Under the pieces are notes generated by a model. The model was not told the DNA's origin. It did not search any database and worked only from the letters and a program-made list of their open reading frames with translations. The translations under genes were made by a program, and so were the position numbers. From JAZNQL01 sp045590155 (GTDB taxonomy: Bacteria > Bacillota > Clostridia > UMGS1883 > UMGS1540), in contig JAZNQL010000021.1 of NCBI GenBank assembly GCA_045590155.1, positions 1 to 64,000 on the forward strand: a stretch of DNA of 64,000 nt. The letters run 5' to 3'. Every line of letters starts with the position of its first letter. The first letter of the stretch is position 1. Positions 1 through 8,140 of the stretch are shown piece after piece.

Positions 1-83
1 ACTTACAAGTTCAGAAGCATTATTAAAAAAAGTGTAAATGAATCGGTAAAATATATGGGTTACGAGCCGGGATTCGAGGTATC
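1..83. repeat. 83-bp exact duplicate of 169-251 (assembly artefact)
   Basis: Bases 1-83 are identical to bases 169-251, the first genuine part of ybeY. The two copies flank a sequencing-adapter sequence (84-168). A read that ran from insert through adapter into another copy of the same insert would give this pattern. It should not be read as a biological tandem duplication. Confidence 0.93.
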
Positions 84-168
84 AAGTCGGATTCGTAGCC
101 ATGTCGTTCTGTGAGCCAAGGAGTTGATCATTTGGTTTGTCTTCCTAAGACCGCTTGGCCTCCGACTT
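84..168. other. MGI/DNBSEQ library adapter left in the assembly
   Basis: Bases 84-126 match the known MGI/BGISEQ adapter arm that begins AAGTCGGA and ends CCAAGGAGTTG, with one extra T near base 91. Bases 137-168 match the reverse complement of the other arm, from TTGTCTTCCTAAGACC to GGCCTCCGACTT. The 10 bases between them (127-136, ATCATTTGGT) sit where the sample barcode lies. The match is from memory, but order, orientation and barcode length all agree. Confidence 0.95.
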
Positions 169-594
169 ACTTACAAGTTCAGAAGCATTATTAAAAAAAG
201 TGTAAATGAATCGGTAAAATATATGGGTTACGAGCCGGGATTCGAGGTATCGGTGCTTATAACCGATAACGATGAAATAAAAATTTTAAACTCGCAACAC
301 AGGCAGATAGACAAGGAAACAGATGTTCTTTCGTTCCCTATGATAGAGTTTGACAAAGATGGGAATATGCCCGAAGGTGTTTTTGAAAATCAGCTTGGAG
401 ATATTGTTATTTCACTTGAAAAAGCATTTGCACAAGCCGAAGAATATGGGCATCTGCCAAAGCGTGAGGTAGCATTTTTAACGGTTCATTCAATGCTTCA
501 TCTTTTTGGGTTTGACCATATAGAAGAAGAGGACAGGCTTAAAATGAGAAAAGCAGAAGAAGAAATTTTGAATATAATGGGAGTAGTAAGATGA
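169..594 (+). CDS. ybeY: Endoribonuclease YbeY, 5' end missing
   Basis: Zinc-dependent endoribonuclease for 16S rRNA 3'-end maturation and ribosome quality control. The family signature HSMLHLFGFDH, whose three histidines bind zinc, lies at about 486-518, preceded by the conserved segment NSQHRQIDKETDVLSFPM. The genuine sequence starts at base 169 (TYKFRS...). The open frame continues upstream to an ATG at 124, but those first 15 residues are encoded by adapter sequence, so the true start is missing. The gene ends in an ATGA overlap with era, the usual Firmicute arrangement. Any database protein beginning MIIWFVFLRPLG would be a chimera. Confidence 0.95.
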   Translation, partial: TYKFRSIIKKSVNESVKYMGYEPGFEVSVLITDNDEIKILNSQHRQIDKETDVLSFPMIEFDKDGNMPEGVFENQLGDIVISLEKAFAQAEEYGHLPKREVAFLTVHSMLHLFGFDHIEEEDRLKMRKAEEEILNIMGVVR

Positions 595-1484
595 GCGAAT
601 TCAAATCAGGCTTTATAGCAATAGTAGGCAGACCCAATGCAGGAAAATCAACACTTTTAAATAAAATACTTGGTGAAAAAATAGCCATTATTTCTTCAAA
701 ACCGCAGACAACACGAAATAAAATACTGGGAATTTTTACAGAGGAGGACTGCCAGATTATATTTGTGGATACCCCCGGTGTGCACCGCCCAAGAACTTCT
801 CTGGGAGAGTTTATGATAAACGAAGTAAAAAGTGCAATAGGCGGTGTTGATGCGGCAATTTTGGTAGTTGATGCAGGCAGAGAAGTAGGAGATGCTGAGG
901 AAGAAATAATTAAAAATCTTAAAGCACAAAATATACCTGCAATACTTGCTGTAAATAAGGTTGATGCAGTACAGAAGGAAAATATGCTTCCCATTATAGC
1001 AAAGCTTTCGGGTATGTATAACTTTGACGATGTAATACCCATTTCGGCAAAGCACGGCGACGGGGTGGACCTTTTGCTTGACAGTATAAAAAAACATCTT
1101 GAAGAAGGACCTATGTATTATCCTGAAGATATGATAACAGATAAAACAGAGAGAGAAATTGCATCTGAAGTCATAAGAGAAAAGCTTTTAAGACTTCTTG
1201 ATAAAGAAATTCCTCACGGCACAGCAGTTGAAATAAATGCTATGCATGACGAAGAAAACATAGTAAAAATAGAAGCAAATATTTATTGTGAAAAATCAAG
1301 CCATAAACAGATTATAATAGGCAAGGGCGGTGCACAGCTTAAAAAGGTTGGCACCTATGCAAGAGAAGATTTAGAAAAGTTTTTCGGTAAAAAAGTATAT
1401 CTTCAGCTTTGGGTAAAGGTAAAAGAAAGCTGGCGTAACAACAACTTTATGTTAAAAACTTTCGGATATACAGAAGAAAAGTAA
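591..1484 (+). CDS. era: GTPase Era
   Basis: Ras-like GTPase that binds the 3' end of 16S rRNA and helps assemble the 30S subunit. The 297-residue protein has G1 GRPNAGKST (13-21), G3 DTPG (60-63), G4 NKVD (about 122) and an SAK G5 motif. The C-terminal KH RNA-binding domain has the loop IIGKGGAQLKK near residue 240. Length and domain order are normal. The ATG overlaps the ybeY stop codon, so the two are probably translationally coupled; both act on 16S rRNA 3'-end maturation. Confidence 0.98.
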   Translation: MSEFKSGFIAIVGRPNAGKSTLLNKILGEKIAIISSKPQTTRNKILGIFTEEDCQIIFVDTPGVHRPRTSLGEFMINEVKSAIGGVDAAILVVDAGREVGDAEEEIIKNLKAQNIPAILAVNKVDAVQKENMLPIIAKLSGMYNFDDVIPISAKHGDGVDLLLDSIKKHLEEGPMYYPEDMITDKTEREIASEVIREKLLRLLDKEIPHGTAVEINAMHDEENIVKIEANIYCEKSSHKQIIIGKGGAQLKKVGTYAREDLEKFFGKKVYLQLWVKVKESWRNNNFMLKTFGYTEEK

Positions 1485-1544
1485 AATTTACCTGCCATAA
1501 TTTAAAGCACTTAAGACAGAATAATTTGTGTGAGGTGTTTTAAT

Positions 1545-1688
1545 ATGGAAAATGCATGGTGGGAAATATTTTGCTCGACAGGAGATATATCGGCTTATTT
1601 AAAATATAAAAGCGAGGAAAAGAAAAGTGGAACCGATAAAGACAAAGGGGATAGTAATACGGACAACAGAAGTGGGCGATTACAATAA
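1545..1688 (+). CDS. yqzL: YqzL-like small protein
   Basis: A 47-residue frame beginning MENAWWEIFCSTGDISAYLK. The W-x-x-F/C-x-x-T/S-G-x-x-x-x-Y-L-x-Y pattern is that of the YqzL family, small Firmicute proteins of unknown function encoded just upstream of recO. A GAGGTG ribosome site lies about 10 bases before the ATG. The 3' part overlaps the start of recO by 62 bases in another frame, so the charged tail after about residue 26 may be unconserved. The family call rests on the N-terminal half and the genomic position. Confidence 0.75.
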   Translation: MENAWWEIFCSTGDISAYLKYKSEEKKSGTDKDKGDSNTDNRSGRLQ

Positions 1689-2352
1689 AATGCTTACAGT
1701 TTTAAGTCCTGATATGGGGAAAATAAGCGTGTGGGCAAAAGGAGTAAAAAGTCCTAAAAATCCTATGAGTGCAGGAGCAAATCTTCTTTGTTACAGCGAA
1801 ATGATTTTAACTCATAAAGGGGATGCTTATACTCTTACAGGGTGTAATATATTGGAGAGTTTTTACGGCCTTCGCGATGATATTGCAAAGCTTGCGGCGT
1901 GCATTTATATGGCTGATGTTGCAGCTTCTGTGTGTGATGAAGGAATACAGGCACACGAAAGTGTAAGGCTTTTGCTTAATGCAATTCATTTTATAGAAAA
2001 AGGGAAAAAAAGTATTCCCGAGATAAAGGCAATGTTTGAACTGCGTCAGATGGCGTGTGTGGGATATATGCCTGAAATAGAAGAATGTATGGCGTGCGGA
2101 GCGGATGGCGTATATTTTGATATTGAAGAGGGTGGAATTTTGTGCAGTGAATGTAAAACAGAAAATTCTGTAAAGATTTCAAAAAAGGCACTTGAAATTA
2201 TAAGACTTTACTTTTCGCCCGAACTGAAGGACGCCTTTTATGCAAATGCAGAAGATGTATTGCCCGAGATTTCAAAGATAAGCGAAAAATATATTGAAGT
2301 ACATACGGGACGGCATTTTAAAACACTTGATTATTTAAAGAGTGTTATGTAA
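1627..2352 (+). CDS. recO: DNA repair protein RecO
   Basis: Recombination mediator that, with RecR, loads RecA on SSB-coated single-stranded DNA and anneals strands. The 241-residue protein has the N-terminal OB-fold (KTKGIVIRTTEVGDYNKM...) and a C-terminal helical domain with a four-cysteine zinc site, CMAC...CSEC, at about 154-176. The start is GTG with GCGAGGAAA about 9 bases upstream. It overlaps the yqzL-like frame, which suggests coupled translation. The era-yqzL-recO order is classic for Firmicutes. Confidence 0.96.
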   Translation: MEPIKTKGIVIRTTEVGDYNKMLTVLSPDMGKISVWAKGVKSPKNPMSAGANLLCYSEMILTHKGDAYTLTGCNILESFYGLRDDIAKLAACIYMADVAASVCDEGIQAHESVRLLLNAIHFIEKGKKSIPEIKAMFELRQMACVGYMPEIEECMACGADGVYFDIEEGGILCSECKTENSVKISKKALEIIRLYFSPELKDAFYANAEDVLPEISKISEKYIEVHTGRHFKTLDYLKSVM

Positions 2353-2360
2353 TATGTTTT

Positions 2361-2411
2361 GGGTTTTCAAAATAAAATAGTTATAAAACTATTTTCGGAG
2401 GATGAAAACCC
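2361..2411 (+). promoter_or_regulatory. Nested hairpin around the ribosome site of the first flippase gene
   Basis: An outer stem GGGTTTTC (2361-2368) pairs with GAAAACCC (2404-2411). It encloses a perfect 9-bp inner hairpin, AAAATAGTT (2374-2382) with AACTATTTT (2387-2395). The Shine-Dalgarno GGAGG (2397-2401) lies between the inner hairpin and the outer right arm, and the TTG start is the very next base (2412). It could modulate translation or act as a weak terminator after recO; the function is inference. Confidence 0.5.
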
Positions 2412-3956
2412 TTGAACAAAAAAACATTTTTAAAGGGCGCAGCACTTCTTTTAGCGGCAAACTTTGCCGTAAAAGCGGCGGGAGCAATATTTAAAATACC
2501 TCTTGCAAGATTGCTTGGGGATGAAGGAATGGGGATTTTTTCTACTGCTTCATCGGTATATATGTGGGCAGTTTTGCTTGCAGGGGGAGGGATTCCGGTA
2601 GCTGTGTCACGAAAGGTATCGGAATATAGTGCAAAAAACGATTTCGGGAGTGCAAAAAAAGCTTTTTGTGCAGGAACGTTTCTTACACTTATAACAAGCA
2701 TATTAACCTGTTTTATTTTATACAGGTTTTCAGGCTATATTGCATTGCAACTTGGGGTTGCGGGCGCAAAGGCAGGGATAGTTGCCGCTTGTCCTGCAGT
2801 AGTTTTTGTAAGCCTTACAGCGGTAATGCGCAGTTTTTTTGAGGGCAGACAAAATATGGTACCCACAGCACTGTCTGAAGTATCAGAGGCGATTGGAAAG
2901 CTTTTTATAGGCTACATACTTGCAAAGCTCTTAATTAAAAACGGCATTGCAGAGGCTGCGGCAGGTGCATTATGGGGCATAAGTGCAGGTGCTTTTGTCG
3001 GATTTATTATAATGCTTTTTGTCTACTTTGGCAGAAAGAGAAAATATAAAAAAAGCCATGTAAACATTATAAAAATTTTACTGTCAATTATAAAAACTTC
3101 TGTGCCTGTTTTGCTCTGTATGGCAGTTTCAAGCCTTTCTGGGGTTATTGATACTGCAATGATAATGAAAAGACTTGCGGTAGCAGGTTTAACCGAAAAC
3201 GAGGCACTTGCCCAGTGGGGCAGATATTCGGGCTTTGTAATGCCGCTTGCAAATCTCCCTGCGTCAATCCTTGCTTCGGTAAGTATAAGCGTTGTACCTG
3301 CAATAGCAGGAGCATTTTTTTCGGGACAGAATTCGTTGGCAGTAAGAATAACAAAATCTGCATTGCGTCTTTGTGTGGTTTTTGCATTGCCGTGCGGGGC
3401 AGGTCTTTCACTTTTATCGGCACCCATTTTAAATTTTGTGTATGGTACAGATAGGGCCTCGGCTCTTTTGGGGGTGCTTGGATGGTCTGTAATTCCTGTG
3501 TCGATTTGCATTGTAACAACCTCTGTGCTGCAGGGAATAGGGAAAGAAACAAAGCCTGTAATTTATATGCTTGCAGGTTCGGGGGTAAAAGCCCTTTTAA
3601 ATCACATTTTAGTTGCGATCCCTTCGGTAGGAATAATGGGGGCACCAATAGGAACAATAGCATGCTATACGCTTATATCCCTTTTGAATATTGTTGCGAT
3701 ATCAAAAACGCTTAATATACATATTTCTGTTTCGGATTTTACCGCCCCTTTGATTTCGTGTGTGGGTATGGCAATTTGCACTATGTATTTTTATAATGCT
3801 TTTGGAAACCTTATATTGGCAATAGGAATTGGTGCAGGTATATATTTTCTGTTGCTTCTTTTAACAGGAGCATTAACAAGCGAGGATATAAGTGTATTGC
3901 CAAAAGGCGAAAAAATGGCAGAAAAGCTAAAAAAACTAAAGCTTATCAGGAGATAA
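2412..3956 (+). CDS. SpoVB/MurJ-type polysaccharide flippase (copy 1)
   Basis: A 514-residue multipass membrane protein of the MOP flippase superfamily (SpoVB/YabM/MurJ-like), which moves lipid-linked cell wall or spore-cortex precursors across the membrane. The N-terminal start of helix 1 (AALLLAANFAVKAAGAIFKIPLARLLGDEGMG) is typical. About 14 hydrophobic segments cover most of the length. The start is TTG behind GGAGG at 10 bases. It lies directly before mazG, matching the yabM-yabN order of Bacillus. A second paralogue follows mazG. Substrate cannot be read from sequence. Confidence 0.85.
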   Translation: MNKKTFLKGAALLLAANFAVKAAGAIFKIPLARLLGDEGMGIFSTASSVYMWAVLLAGGGIPVAVSRKVSEYSAKNDFGSAKKAFCAGTFLTLITSILTCFILYRFSGYIALQLGVAGAKAGIVAACPAVVFVSLTAVMRSFFEGRQNMVPTALSEVSEAIGKLFIGYILAKLLIKNGIAEAAAGALWGISAGAFVGFIIMLFVYFGRKRKYKKSHVNIIKILLSIIKTSVPVLLCMAVSSLSGVIDTAMIMKRLAVAGLTENEALAQWGRYSGFVMPLANLPASILASVSISVVPAIAGAFFSGQNSLAVRITKSALRLCVVFALPCGAGLSLLSAPILNFVYGTDRASALLGVLGWSVIPVSICIVTTSVLQGIGKETKPVIYMLAGSGVKALLNHILVAIPSVGIMGAPIGTIACYTLISLLNIVAISKTLNIHISVSDFTAPLISCVGMAICTMYFYNAFGNLILAIGIGAGIYFLLLLLTGALTSEDISVLPKGEKMAEKLKKLKLIRR

Positions 3957-3958
3957 AT

Positions 3959-4657
3959 ATGAAAAAAACCTTTGAAGATTTAATTAAAATTGTTGACACA
4001 CTTCTGGGAGAAGATGGGTGCCCCTGGGATAAGGAACAAACACACAAAAGCCTAAAGCCATATCTTGTGGAAGAAGCATACGAAACTTTGGAGGCAATAG
4101 ACAGCGAAAACAAAAATAAAATAGCCGATGAGCTTGGGGATGTTCTCTATCAGGTAGTGTTTCACTCAAAGCTTGGCGAACAAAAAGGCGAATTTGATAT
4201 AAATGATGTAACAAACGCAATATGCGAAAAGCTTGAAAGAAGACACACTCATATTTTTTCGGATGTAAAGGTAAATACAAGAAAAGACATAGAAAAAAAC
4301 TGGGATGAAATAAAAAGGATAGAAAAGGGAGAAAAAACAGCTTTTGAAACTCTTGATTCGGTAACAAAAAGTCTACCTGCGCTATTGAGGGCAGAAAAAG
4401 TTCAGCGCAAGGCTGAAAATCTTGGTTTTTTAAAGCAGGACGAAGCTTTTGAAGAGGAAATTCAAAGTCTTTTAAAAAAGGTTTCTAAAGGAGAAAATCA
4501 GGAAGAAAATATAGGCAGGCTTTTGTTTTTGACAGTAAATCTTGCAAGAAAAAATTCGGTTGTTTCAGAAGAGGCCTTACGAATATATACAAACAACTTT
4601 ACAGAGAATGTTAAAAAAGCGGAAAAAGAAGGAAAAAAGACATTATCTGAAGAATAA
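3959..4657 (+). CDS. mazG: Nucleoside triphosphate pyrophosphohydrolase MazG
   Basis: Hydrolyses NTPs and dNTPs to the monophosphate and pyrophosphate as a house-cleaning enzyme. The 232-residue protein opens with the hallmark GCPWDKEQTHKSLKPYLVEE and the metal-binding EEAYE ... DELGDVLYQVVFH helices, then a second helical half (ALLRAEKVQRKA...). It lies only 2 bases after the first flippase and is followed by the second, so the three are probably one operon. It lacks the N-terminal tetrapyrrole methylase domain fused in Bacillus YabN. Confidence 0.95.
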   Translation: MKKTFEDLIKIVDTLLGEDGCPWDKEQTHKSLKPYLVEEAYETLEAIDSENKNKIADELGDVLYQVVFHSKLGEQKGEFDINDVTNAICEKLERRHTHIFSDVKVNTRKDIEKNWDEIKRIEKGEKTAFETLDSVTKSLPALLRAEKVQRKAENLGFLKQDEAFEEEIQSLLKKVSKGENQEENIGRLLFLTVNLARKNSVVSEEALRIYTNNFTENVKKAEKEGKKTLSEE

Positions 4658-4693
4658 ATAATAGATAAACCTATAATAATACGGAGTAATTTA

Positions 4694-6328
4694 ATGACAG
4701 AAGATAAAAACAAAAAATCTTTTATGAAAAGTGTTTCAATAATACTTTTCGCTCAAGTGGCGGTAAAGCTTCTTGGTATGATTTACCGCATAGTTATAAC
4801 AAACATAAAAGGTTTTGGCGATGCTGGAAACGGATATTACCACGCAGGATACCAGGTATATACTCTTCTGCTTGCAATATCATCTGTTGGAATACCAAAT
4901 GCAATTTCAAAAATGGTATCGGCAAAAACAGCTTGCGAAGATTATGCGGGTGCACACAGAATTTTCAAAACTGCACTCGGTCTTTTTGCGTGCGTGGGAC
5001 TTGCCTGCACTTTAATTCTGTTTTTAGGAGCAGAATTTATTTCTGTTAATATAATCAACATGGAGGGTGCAAAATATACTCTTCGGGCATTATCGCCTGC
5101 AGTGTTTTTTGTTTGCACATCATCTGTTATAAGCGGTTACTTTATGGGGCTTGGCAATATGAAGGCAACAAGCTCTTCACAGATTTTGGAACAGCTTTTT
5201 AAATGCACAATAACAATTTTAATAGTTATAATGATGGTAGGGCAAACTCCCGAACTTATGGCGGCTGGTGCAAACTTTGCAACTGCCATAGCAACATTCT
5301 TAAGCTTTATATACCTTGTAATGTTTTACCTTGTAAGCAGAAAGGGTATATGGGAAAATCTTAAAGAAGATGAAGGAGAAAAAGAACCTTTAAGAAAGGT
5401 CGTTATAAGCATTTTATCGGTTGCAATTCCCATTTCTTTAAGTTCAATTATAAATGCAGTTACAAGAATTGTTGATATTGCAACAATAACAAGAGGAATA
5501 GAAATTGCTTTCTCGGGCGGAATTCCGGGAGTAGAGGGAATCCCCACACTTGAAGAGCTGAAAGATATAGCAGCACAGCTTTCGGGAAGGCTTTCAAAGA
5601 GTGATACCTTTATAAACCTTCCGCTTGCTATGAACATTGCTCTTTCTATGACTTTGGTGCCCACAATTTCGGCAGCCTTTGCAAGAGGCGATAAGCAGGA
5701 AGCATCAAATAAAATATCCTATTCGCTGCTTATTTCTGTTTTGCTTGTGCTTCCCTGTGCGGTAGGATATATAGCACTCGGCAAACCGATTTATGCATTT
5801 TTGTATCCAAATGCATCTCTTGGCGGAGATTTACTCCAGATAAGTGCTGTTGCTCTTATATTTATGGCGTTAAATCAAACAATGGCAGGTGCTCTGCAGG
5901 GAATGGGTAAAATAATAACGCCTGCAATAGGCCTTTTGTGCGGCACAACTGCGAAGGTTATTTTAAATCTTATTTTAATAAGAATACCTTCTGTAAACAT
6001 ATACGGTGCGACCATAAGCACGGTTGTATGCCATGTAATAGCATTTTCAATTTCATTTTCGGTGCTTTCGAAAAATATTGACTTAAAACTTAACCTTGTT
6101 AAAAATATATTTAAGCCGCTTGCGGCATCTGTAATAATGGGTGTATGTGCCGTAATTATTTACAGACTGTTATCACTTTTTGCAGAAAATATGGTAGCAC
6201 TTTTATTGAGTATAGTGCTGTCAGCGATTATATATGTATTGCTTGTACTGGCATTTCGTATCCTCTCGCAGGAAGATGCCGAAATGCTCCCGTTTGCAAG
6301 CCGTATTACAAAGAAATTTACAAGATAG
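4694..6328 (+). CDS. SpoVB/MurJ-type polysaccharide flippase (copy 2)
   Basis: A 544-residue multipass membrane protein of the same MOP flippase family as the gene at 2412. It begins KSFMKSVSIILFAQVAVKLLG and carries the family segment GFGDAGNGYYHAGYQVYTLLL. It has an extra hydrophilic loop around residues 215-235. A ribosome site (ACGGAGTAA) precedes the ATG. It may serve lipid II or spore-cortex export. Two SpoVB-type genes around mazG hint at specialisation, for example vegetative against sporulation, but no sporulation regulator site was recognised. Confidence 0.84.
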   Translation: MTEDKNKKSFMKSVSIILFAQVAVKLLGMIYRIVITNIKGFGDAGNGYYHAGYQVYTLLLAISSVGIPNAISKMVSAKTACEDYAGAHRIFKTALGLFACVGLACTLILFLGAEFISVNIINMEGAKYTLRALSPAVFFVCTSSVISGYFMGLGNMKATSSSQILEQLFKCTITILIVIMMVGQTPELMAAGANFATAIATFLSFIYLVMFYLVSRKGIWENLKEDEGEKEPLRKVVISILSVAIPISLSSIINAVTRIVDIATITRGIEIAFSGGIPGVEGIPTLEELKDIAAQLSGRLSKSDTFINLPLAMNIALSMTLVPTISAAFARGDKQEASNKISYSLLISVLLVLPCAVGYIALGKPIYAFLYPNASLGGDLLQISAVALIFMALNQTMAGALQGMGKIITPAIGLLCGTTAKVILNLILIRIPSVNIYGATISTVVCHVIAFSISFSVLSKNIDLKLNLVKNIFKPLAASVIMGVCAVIIYRLLSLFAENMVALLLSIVLSAIIYVLLVLAFRILSQEDAEMLPFASRITKKFTR

Positions 6329-6337
6329 GAGAAAACT

Positions 6338-8140
6338 ATGCCCGAAAGACAGGATAACATCAGAAATTTTAGTATAATTGCACATATCGACCACGGCAAA
6401 TCCACTCTTGCGGACAGGCTTTTGGAGTATACAGGTGTTGTAAGTGAAAGAGATATGGAAAACCAGCTCCTTGACAACATGGACCTTGAGAGAGAAAGAG
6501 GAATAACAATTAAAGCAAGAGCGGTAAGGCTTGTTTATAAAAGAGATGACGGGGAATATATTTTAAACCTTATAGATACCCCCGGTCACGTTGACTTTAA
6601 CTATGAGGTTTCGCGTTCTTTAGCTGCGTGCGAGGGTGCGCTTTTGGTAGTTGACGCAGCCCAGGGCATAGAAGCACAAACACTTGCAAATACTTATCTT
6701 GCGCTGGAACACGACCTTGAAATACTCCCTGTTATAAACAAAATAGACCTTCCAAGTGCACATCCCGAAGAAGTAAAGCTTGAAATAGAAGATGTTATAG
6801 GAATAGATGCAGAGCAAGCACCTTTAATAAGTGCAAAAACAGGTCTTAATGTACCTAGTGTGCTTGATTATATTGTTGACAATATTCCCGCACCTCACGG
6901 CGACGAAAATGCACCTTTAAAAGCTTTGATATTTGACTCGTATTACGATAGTTACCGTGGTGTAATTGTATACGCAAGAATAAAAGAAGGAACTTTAAAG
7001 GCGGGGGATAAAATACGTTTTATGGCAACGGGAAAGGAATACGATGTTGTTGAAACAGGATATTTAAGTCCTTCAGGAACTGTTGCGGCAAAAGAAATAA
7101 AGGCAGGCGAGGTTGGATATATTGCGGCAAGCATTAAAACTGTAAAGGACGTAAACGTCGGCGATACAGTTACATTGGCAACAAACCCCGCAAGCGAGCC
7201 TTTGCCTGGATATAAAAAGGTAAACTCTATGGTGTTCTGCGGTATTTACCCTGCTGACGGAGCACATTACGAAGACCTTCGTGATGCACTTGAAAAACTG
7301 CAGTTAAACGATGCGTCGCTTCTTTACGAGCCCGAAACAAGTATTGCGCTCGGATTTGGTTTCAGATGCGGATTTTTAGGGCTTTTGCATATGGAAATAA
7401 TACAGGAACGCCTTGAAAGAGAATATAATCTTGACCTTGTTACCACGGCACCCAGCGTTATTTACAAGGTAGTAAAAACCGACGGCGAAACTATTATGAT
7501 AGATAATCCCACAAATCTTCCTGACCCAAGCCAGATAGAGTACATGGAAGAGCCTATTGCTGATGCAAATATTATGGTGCCCTCGGAATACGTAGGCAGT
7601 ATTATGGAGCTTTGCAGAGACCGCCGAGGCGACTATAAGGGTATGGAATATATAACAGAAGACAGAGCCGTACTTCATTACGACTTACCTTTAAACGAAA
7701 TCATTTACGACTTTTTTGACGCATTAAAATCAAGAACAAGAGGCTATGCTTCCTTTGATTATGAATTAAAGGGATATGAAAAGAGTTCGCTTGTAAAGCT
7801 TGATATTTTATTGAATGGCGATAACGTTGATGCTTTAAGCTTTATAGTTCATACCGAAAAGGCTTATGCAAGGGCAAGAAAAATAGCCGAAAAGTTAAAA
7901 GAGGTTATTCCAAGACAACTGTTTGAAGTACCCATTCAGGCAGCAATAGGAACTAAAATAATAGCAAGAGAAACCGTAAAAGCATTAAGAAAAGACGTTT
8001 TGGCAAAGTGCTACGGCGGTGACATAAGCCGAAAGAAAAAGCTTCTGGAAAAACAGAAGGAAGGTAAAAAGAGAATGCGCCAGGTTGGCAGTATAGAAGT
8101 ACCGCAGGAAGCTTTTATGGCTGTACTTAAACTTGACTGA
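6338..8140 (+). CDS. lepA: Elongation factor 4 (LepA)
   Basis: Ribosome-associated GTPase (EF4) involved in translation and 30S biogenesis. The 600-residue protein carries G1 AHIDHGKST (15-23), the DTPGHVDF switch motif and NKIDLP. After the EF-G-like domains comes the LepA-specific C-terminal domain (KCYGGDISRKKKLLEKQKEGKKRM...). GAGAAAA precedes the ATG at 6338. Its stop overlaps the start of hemW by one base (TGATG), the common lepA-hemW pair. Length and motifs are normal. Confidence 0.98.
   Translation: MPERQDNIRNFSIIAHIDHGKSTLADRLLEYTGVVSERDMENQLLDNMDLERERGITIKARAVRLVYKRDDGEYILNLIDTPGHVDFNYEVSRSLAACEGALLVVDAAQGIEAQTLANTYLALEHDLEILPVINKIDLPSAHPEEVKLEIEDVIGIDAEQAPLISAKTGLNVPSVLDYIVDNIPAPHGDENAPLKALIFDSYYDSYRGVIVYARIKEGTLKAGDKIRFMATGKEYDVVETGYLSPSGTVAAKEIKAGEVGYIAASIKTVKDVNVGDTVTLATNPASEPLPGYKKVNSMVFCGIYPADGAHYEDLRDALEKLQLNDASLLYEPETSIALGFGFRCGFLGLLHMEIIQERLEREYNLDLVTTAPSVIYKVVKTDGETIMIDNPTNLPDPSQIEYMEEPIADANIMVPSEYVGSIMELCRDRRGDYKGMEYITEDRAVLHYDLPLNEIIYDFFDALKSRTRGYASFDYELKGYEKSSLVKLDILLNGDNVDALSFIVHTEKAYARARKIAEKLKEVIPRQLFEVPIQAAIGTKIIARETVKALRKDVLAKCYGGDISRKKKLLEKQKEGKKRMRQVGSIEVPQEAFMAVLKLD

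Noticed and set aside
124..168. Apparent ybeY start region with ATG at 124
   Set aside because: The bases are the MGI adapter; the first 15 residues of the frame are adapter-coded and unlike any YbeY N-terminus.
1..251. Tandem duplication or phase-variable repeat at ybeY
   Set aside because: The two exact copies are separated by adapter and barcode sequence, so this is a read or assembly artefact.
3023..3663. Long antisense frames of 162 and 172 residues within the first flippase gene
   Set aside because: They mirror the codon pattern of the membrane protein on the other strand and show no start site or domain.
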